From assembly GCF_025362455.1 (NCBI RefSeq), contig NZ_JANYGJ010000117.1, positions 1 to 15,707 of the forward strand: 15,707 nucleotides of DNA. The letters are read 5' to 3'. Positions 12,229-15,707 of this stretch are shown one piece after another (position 1 is the stretch's first letter; each line of letters starts with the position of its first letter). Made by a program: the position numbers and the translations under genes. The notes beneath the pieces are model-generated. The model was not told the origin of the DNA, did no database searches, and was given only the letters and a program-made list of their open reading frames with translations. Source of the stretch: Deinococcus sp. (GTDB lineage: Bacteria > Deinococcota > Deinococci > Deinococcales > Deinococcaceae).

Positions 12229-12669
12229 ATGAGCGCCGTCGCCTTTCACCTGGTCGCCTGGACCCTGCTGGAGCGGGATGGTCGCCTGCTGCTGGCCCGC
12301 CGCCGCAGCGCCAGCTACGGCCACGGCCTGTGGGGCCTGCCCGGCGGCCACGTGGAGGACGACGAAACACTGGCTCAGGCCGCCGCCCGCGAGGTGCTGG
12401 AGGAAGTCGGCGTCCGCACCGACCCCGCCGGGCTGACGCTGCTGGGCATGACCCGTTACGTGGACGCCAGCGGCCCGGAGCCCGTGCGCGGCCTGGACGC
12501 TTTTTACCTCGCTCACGACTGGCAGGGTGAGCCGTACCCGGCCAGCGAATGCTCGGAAGTCGCCTGGTTCGCCCCCGACGATCTGCCGCCGGACTGCCTG
12601 CCCTGGCTCGCCAAGGTCATGGAGACCCACCTGAAGCGGCGCGTGACTTTTCAGGAAGATTTCAGCTGA
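12229..12669 (+). CDS. Nudix hydrolase
   Basis: A 146-residue cytosolic, metal-dependent hydrolase of nucleoside-diphosphate-linked compounds, of typical single-domain length. The Nudix box is intact at residues 40-62: G40, E46, R54-E55, E58-E59, G61, matching GX5EX7REUXEEXGU. It is preceded by LLLARRRSASYGHGLWGLPGG, the usual strand leading into the box. The C-terminal part (AFYLAHDWQGEP, then EVAWFAPDDLP) resembles MutT/ADP-ribose-type members with a W-P substrate loop, but specificity cannot be assigned. The ATG follows a good leaderless promoter. It is apparently a single-gene unit; Deinococcus genomes are known to encode many Nudix proteins. Confidence 0.92.
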   Translation: MSAVAFHLVAWTLLERDGRLLLARRRSASYGHGLWGLPGGHVEDDETLAQAAAREVLEEVGVRTDPAGLTLLGMTRYVDASGPEPVRGLDAFYLAHDWQGEPYPASECSEVAWFAPDDLPPDCLPWLAKVMETHLKRRVTFQEDFS

Positions 12670-12783
12670 CCGGCCAGTTGGCCCGTCCCGGTTGGCTCGT
12701 CGCTACCCGGTCAGATTCAGGGGTGAACCGGTAGAGCGGGCTGACCTCCATCTGGATGAAGCCTGACCTAGCCAACTGACCGG
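12670..12783 (+). other. Possible structured region after the Nudix gene
   Basis: CCGGCCAGTTGGC (12670-12682) pairs with GCCAACTGACCGG (12771-12783) at 12 of 13 positions. Inside, GCTACCCGGT and ACCGGTAGAGC (about 12699-12738) form a second bulged stem. There is no U-run, so it is not an ordinary terminator. The remainder of 12784-12990 shows nothing I can name. Confidence 0.35.
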
Positions 12784-12990
12784 CCTGGTGAGTGCCGGGT
12801 GTGTTAGCATCAATGGCGAAATCTGACAACTCAGTGAATGCCGTGCCTGGAGGGCGTTGTCGTCTGTCGCCCAGGTGAGGAAGTCTGTGGTTGCTGCATT
12901 TCCAGTTGTCGTCGTGCGTTCGGCCCTTCACATTTTAGCGCAACACCGATGGTCAGCAAGACAAGAAAGTCGAAAAGGCGAGAGACACAC

Positions 12991-13094
12991 GTTCAGTTCA
13001 GCAAGACATTCAGTTCAGCAACCACGTTCAGCAACACAGTCAGAAACACAGTCAGAAACACGTTCAGAAACACAAAACACGTTCAGAAACACAG
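12991..13094 (+). repeat. A/C-rich tandem-like repeat in the lipoprotein leader
   Basis: About seven degenerate units of the type GTTCAGAAACAC (11-19 bp) run head to tail up to the Shine-Dalgarno, starting at 12991, 13009, 13026, 13039, 13051, 13062 and 13081. A related unit is at 12952. Units near the gene are more alike than distal ones. As RNA this would be an unstructured 5' leader. Confidence 0.75.
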
Positions 13095-13103
13095 AGGAGC
13101 CCG

Positions 13104-15113
13104 ATGAACAAAACTCAGACCGGCACAACCTTCACCCCCGGCAGCAGGCGCCCTTTCGGCGGCCCGCGCCAGGCCGTCAATCTGGCCGTCAATCTGGCAT
13201 TGCTGACCGGCCTGGTTGCCGTGCTGGCGGCCTGCGGACAGCAGAGTACGCCCGGCGTTTCCGCCCCGGCCAGTGACCAGGGCGCCCTTGAGGCCCAGGG
13301 CCTGAACGACCGCAGGCCGCGCCCACTGGACCTGGGGCCGAATGTCAGGGTCTTCGATCCGAGCATGCCGGTGGCCGATATTCAGGCGGCGGTGGACGCC
13401 ATCTACGCCCAGCAGGTCGACAGTGAAATGGGCACCGGGCGCTACTCGCTGCTGTTCAAGCCCGGCAGCTACGGCACGGCGGCGGCGCCGCTGATGATAA
13501 GGGTCGGCTACTACACCGAGGTCGCGGGCCTGGGCGCCCTGCCCACCGACGTGACCATCAACGGCCACGTCGACGTGTTCAACCGCTGCCTGGACGGCGG
13601 CGGCACCTCCAACTGCCTGGCGCTGGACAACTTCTGGCGCTCGGCGTCCAACCTGAGCGTCAATCTGACCAATCCGGCGGGCTACGACGGCTGCCGGGGT
13701 TCGGGGAACTTCTGGGCCGTGTCGCAGGCCGCGCCGCTGCGGCGCTTCAACATGCTCGGCGGCAACCTGAGCCTGATGGATTACTGCACCGTCGGGCCTC
13801 AGTATGCCAGCGGCGGGTTCATTGCCGATTCGCAGGCGGCGACCATCATCAACGGCTCTCAGCAGCAGTTCCTGGTGCGCAACAGCAAGGTCAGCAACTG
13901 GACCAACGGCGTCTGGAATCAGGTGTTTGCCGGGGTCGAGGGTGCGCCCGCCACGAGCTTCGGGGTCGCGGGTGCCCAGCCGTACACCACCCTGGCCACC
14001 ACCCCCGCATCGCGTGAAAAGCCGTACTTGTACCTCGACGCGGCGGGCAAGTACCGCGTGTTCGTGCCGGACGCCCGGACGGATTCGGCGGGCCTGAGTT
14101 GGGCGGCGGGCCAGGGCGCCGGGAAGTCGCTGTCCATCGACGAGTTCTTCGTGGCCCGGCCCAGCGACTCGGTGGGGACCATCAACAACGCGCTGGCACG
14201 CGGCCTGAACCTGATCTTCACGCCGGGCGTCTACGACATCGGCAAAACGCTGAAAGTCAGGCGGGCCGATACCGTGGTGCTGGGGCTGGGCATCGCCACC
14301 CTGACCGCCCAGAACGGCGCGGTGCCGATGACGGTGGGCAACGTGCCCGGCGTGTCCATTTCGGGCCTGATGTTCGATGCCGGTGAGCGCAATTCACCGG
14401 CGCTGCTGCAAATCGGTAAGCGCCGCAGCCATCAGGGCTACCAGGGCGACGACGACAATGACGACGACAACGACGGCTCCGGCAGCCGCCGCGCCAGCAG
14501 CGCCAGCAATCCCACCGTGCTCAGCGACGTGTTTTTCCGCATCGGTGGCCCGCACGTCGGCAAGGCGACCAACAGCCTGATCGTCAACACCGACAACACC
14601 ATCCTCGATCACATCTGGGCCTGGCGAGCCGATCACGGCAACCCCGGCAGCTTCGGCTGGACCGTCAACACGGCGGATACCGGCCTGATCGTCAACGCCG
14701 ACAACGTGACGGCCACCGGCTTGTTCGTCGAGCACTACCAGAAAAACGAAGTGATCTGGAACGGTGAAAACGGCAAGACCATCATGTTCCAAAACGAGCT
14801 GCCCTACGACGCGCCCAACCAGGCGGCCTGGCGGCCCATTGGACCTGTCCTCGGCTACGCGGGCTACAAAGTCGGCGATCAGGTCAAGGCCCACCAGGGC
14901 TGGGGCATGGGCAGCTACATCTTCACCAACGTGGACCCGACCATCCACGCCACCCACGGCTTCGAGGTGCCGGTCACGCCGGGCGTGAAGCTTCGCAGCC
15001 TGCTGACCGTTCAGCTCGGCGCCGGAACCCTCGATCACGTCGTCAACGACACGGGCGCCGCCGTCACGGGCGCGGCCATCGGCGTGCCCAGCACCGTGGT
15101 CAGCTTTCCCTGA
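13104..15113 (+). CDS. Large secreted lipoprotein with GH55-like beta-helix signatures
   Basis: A 669-residue protein. The N-terminus has a long basic n-region, a hydrophobic stretch (about 29-42) and a lipobox LAAC with Cys44, so it should be lipid-anchored. The remainder looks like a double right-handed beta-helix: region about 75-330, then region about 350-640. The second contains LDHIWAWRADHG (501-512), GWTVNTADTGLIVNADNV and FVEHYQKNEVIWNGENG (about 541-557). I recognise these from actinobacterial proteins related to GH55 glucanases that databases often mislabel as adenylyl cyclase. A carbohydrate-active role is inferred; candidate acids include Asp510, Glu543 and Glu549. An Asp/Asn-rich insertion (DDDNDDDND, 449-457) and a 12-bp duplication giving AVNLAVNL in the signal peptide (13173-13196) are unusual. 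GGAG lies 4 nt before the ATG. The gene is monocistronic, with a terminator after it. Confidence 0.75.
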   Translation: MNKTQTGTTFTPGSRRPFGGPRQAVNLAVNLALLTGLVAVLAACGQQSTPGVSAPASDQGALEAQGLNDRRPRPLDLGPNVRVFDPSMPVADIQAAVDAIYAQQVDSEMGTGRYSLLFKPGSYGTAAAPLMIRVGYYTEVAGLGALPTDVTINGHVDVFNRCLDGGGTSNCLALDNFWRSASNLSVNLTNPAGYDGCRGSGNFWAVSQAAPLRRFNMLGGNLSLMDYCTVGPQYASGGFIADSQAATIINGSQQQFLVRNSKVSNWTNGVWNQVFAGVEGAPATSFGVAGAQPYTTLATTPASREKPYLYLDAAGKYRVFVPDARTDSAGLSWAAGQGAGKSLSIDEFFVARPSDSVGTINNALARGLNLIFTPGVYDIGKTLKVRRADTVVLGLGIATLTAQNGAVPMTVGNVPGVSISGLMFDAGERNSPALLQIGKRRSHQGYQGDDDNDDDNDGSGSRRASSASNPTVLSDVFFRIGGPHVGKATNSLIVNTDNTILDHIWAWRADHGNPGSFGWTVNTADTGLIVNADNVTATGLFVEHYQKNEVIWNGENGKTIMFQNELPYDAPNQAAWRPIGPVLGYAGYKVGDQVKAHQGWGMGSYIFTNVDPTIHATHGFEVPVTPGVKLRSLLTVQLGAGTLDHVVNDTGAAVTGAAIGVPSTVVSFP

Positions 15114-15137
15114 GCCGGAGCTGAACTGAAGCTGGAG

Positions 15138-15173
15138 GCGGCTGGAAACCGGGAATGGTTCCAGCCGCTTTCG
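15138..15173 (+). terminator. Intrinsic terminator of the lipoprotein gene
   Basis: GCGGCTGGAA (15138-15147) and TTCCAGCCGC (15159-15168) make a perfect 10-bp stem with an 11-nt loop, followed by TTTCGTGT. It begins 24 nt after the stop codon. The short U-run is the only weakness. Confidence 0.72.
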
Positions 15174-15237
15174 TGTGCTGGTCAGGTTTTATACGGGATC
15201 AAAGAGAATCCCAGGCATGGGGTGGGAACGCCGCTCG

Positions 15238-15533
15238 GACGCCCCCTCTGCAAGCAGGTCTTCGACTCTCCCAAGGGTAGAGCTGAGTGATGCACGCAGG
15301 TCTCTCATCTTCGTCCTTGCGCCGACTTTCACCAGATGCCTTTTTCCTTGAACCGCGCTGGGAGAGCGTTTGCGCTACCCCTCTCCCAGCCTCTCCCGCA
15401 GGGGGAGAGGAGCCAAAAACGCTGTCTTCATCGGTGTCGCTCAGTTTATGAGAGAGATGCGTGCATCACTGAGCCCAAGGGTAGAGGGGTCAGCAACACC
15501 AACCCAGACGCTGTTTTCCGCTGGAGTAGACGA
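15238..15533 (+). repeat. Dispersed intergenic repeat interrupted by a 191-bp element
   Basis: CCCTCTGCAAGCAGGTCTTC and CGACTCTCCCAAGGGTAGAG on the left, and GTAGAGGGGTCAGCAAC and CTGGAGTAGACGACTA on the right, match the minus strand of 6121-6300 in the same order. The middle (15283-15473) is an insertion. No gene is present in 15174-15707 apart from these elements. Confidence 0.65.
15283..15473. mobile_element. 191-bp MITE-like element with 26-bp TIRs and 13-bp target duplication
   Basis: The left end CTGAGTGATGCACGCAGG... (15283-15308) and the right end (15448-15473) are inverted repeats with 3 mismatches in 26. CCCAAGGGTAGAG flanks the element on both sides (15270-15282 and 15474-15486). 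The related repeat at 6121-6300 has this site once and no element between. Inside are CTGGGAGAG/CTCTCCCAG (15358-15389) and CCTCTCCC/GGGAGAGG (15390-15410). It has no coding capacity. A 10-13-bp duplication is seen in IS4-family elements, so an IS4-type transposase is a reasonable guess. Confidence 0.72.
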
Positions 15534-15661
15534 CTAGAGCAGTACTCCGACACTACACGGGGGAAGACAGCCTCCCCGCGCCTCCATTCTGCGTCCTGCT
15601 CAGTCAACACTACTCGCTCCGCTCGGTCATAAAAAGACCCTTTTTATGACATCTGCTCTAA
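15534..15661 (-). mobile_element. 128-bp MITE-like element, copy 2 (inverted)
   Basis: This is the reverse-orientation partner of 11830-11957, the same length and about 94% identical by hand count. Ends are CTAGAGCAG/CTGCTCTAA, with TA just outside GAGCAG on both sides. It abuts the dispersed repeat at GTAGACGAC|TA; the related copy at 6121-6300 reads GTAGACCACTA there, which suggests insertion at the TA. The hairpin loop is reversed relative to the rest of the element. Confidence 0.8.
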
Positions 15662-15707
15662 AGCGGTTGAACTCAGGCGGTGAAGTGTGACCCTCTCCCT
15701 GGAGTCG

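Noticed and set aside
12028..12630. 200-residue minus-strand frame
   Set aside because: It is mostly antisense to the Nudix gene, whose Nudix box is intact on the plus strand.
12838..13107. 89-residue plus-strand frame ending at an ATGA overlap with the lipoprotein gene
   Set aside because: There is no ribosome site, and its C-terminal half is just the translated leader repeat. The overlap is probably chance, though it is mentioned with the leader finding.
13104..15113. Adenylyl cyclase label for the large lipoprotein
   Set aside because: Homologues often carry this name, but no cyclase catalytic motif is visible and the repeats point to a beta-helix.
11830..15661. Composite transposon carrying the Nudix and lipoprotein genes
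   Set aside because: The bracketing elements have no transposase and no outer target duplication was found, so only inverted non-autonomous copies are claimed.
1..15707. tRNA, rRNA or CRISPR array
   Set aside because: No cloverleaf with a TTCGAA-type arm, no rRNA-like sequence and no regularly spaced repeats were seen. The leader repeats at 12991-13094 have no spacers.

Overview
The window is high-GC bacterial chromosome that looks like a Deinococcus or close relative. The clearest sign is a Gfh1-type RNA-polymerase factor, a group I know from Thermus and Deinococcus. In addition, at least six genes have a TANNNT -10 hexamer only 6-8 nt before the start codon, the arrangement described for leaderless mRNAs in Deinococcus. 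I could not run a database search, so family calls rest on motifs and remembered sequences.

Left part (1-5736). The 3' end of pyrE converges on a TetR-family repressor gene. That gene is divergent from a classical short-chain dehydrogenase and shares its promoter region. A 270-bp spacer with short duplications and a dispersed repeat follows. Next comes a tightly overlapped three-gene operon: a membrane histidine kinase (HisKA_3 type), a one-TM protein with beta-strand repeats, and a NarL/FixJ response regulator. Both junctions are 4-nt stop/start overlaps, and the layout resembles LiaFSR-type three-component systems.

Middle (5737-11035). A 600-bp non-coding stretch full of repeat fragments precedes four minus-strand genes: an acyl-CoA-dehydrogenase-like flavoprotein, gfh1, signal peptidase I (lepB) and an MFS transporter. 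Two identical-architecture palindromes (TATCAG-N3-CTGATA) flank the lepB start codon. A small acidic, probably disordered protein gene follows on the plus strand.

Right part (11036-15707) is accessory in character. It holds a small secreted protein, a Nudix hydrolase, and a large lipoprotein with GH55-like beta-helix signatures. The lipoprotein gene has a repetitive A/C-rich leader and a good intrinsic terminator. Two 128-bp MITE-like elements (about 94% identical, inverted, 3.8 kb apart) bracket this segment. Next to the right copy, a second 191-bp element with 26-bp terminal inverted repeats and a 13-bp target duplication interrupts a dispersed repeat. An uninterrupted relative of that repeat lies at about 6121-6300 in the same window.

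No rRNA, tRNA, CRISPR array or transposase gene was seen. Short (12-18 bp) tandem duplications recur across spacers, one leader and some coding regions. The most noteworthy points are the nested and paired non-autonomous elements, the kinase/beta-repeat/regulator operon, the twin lepB palindromes and the Gfh1 identification.
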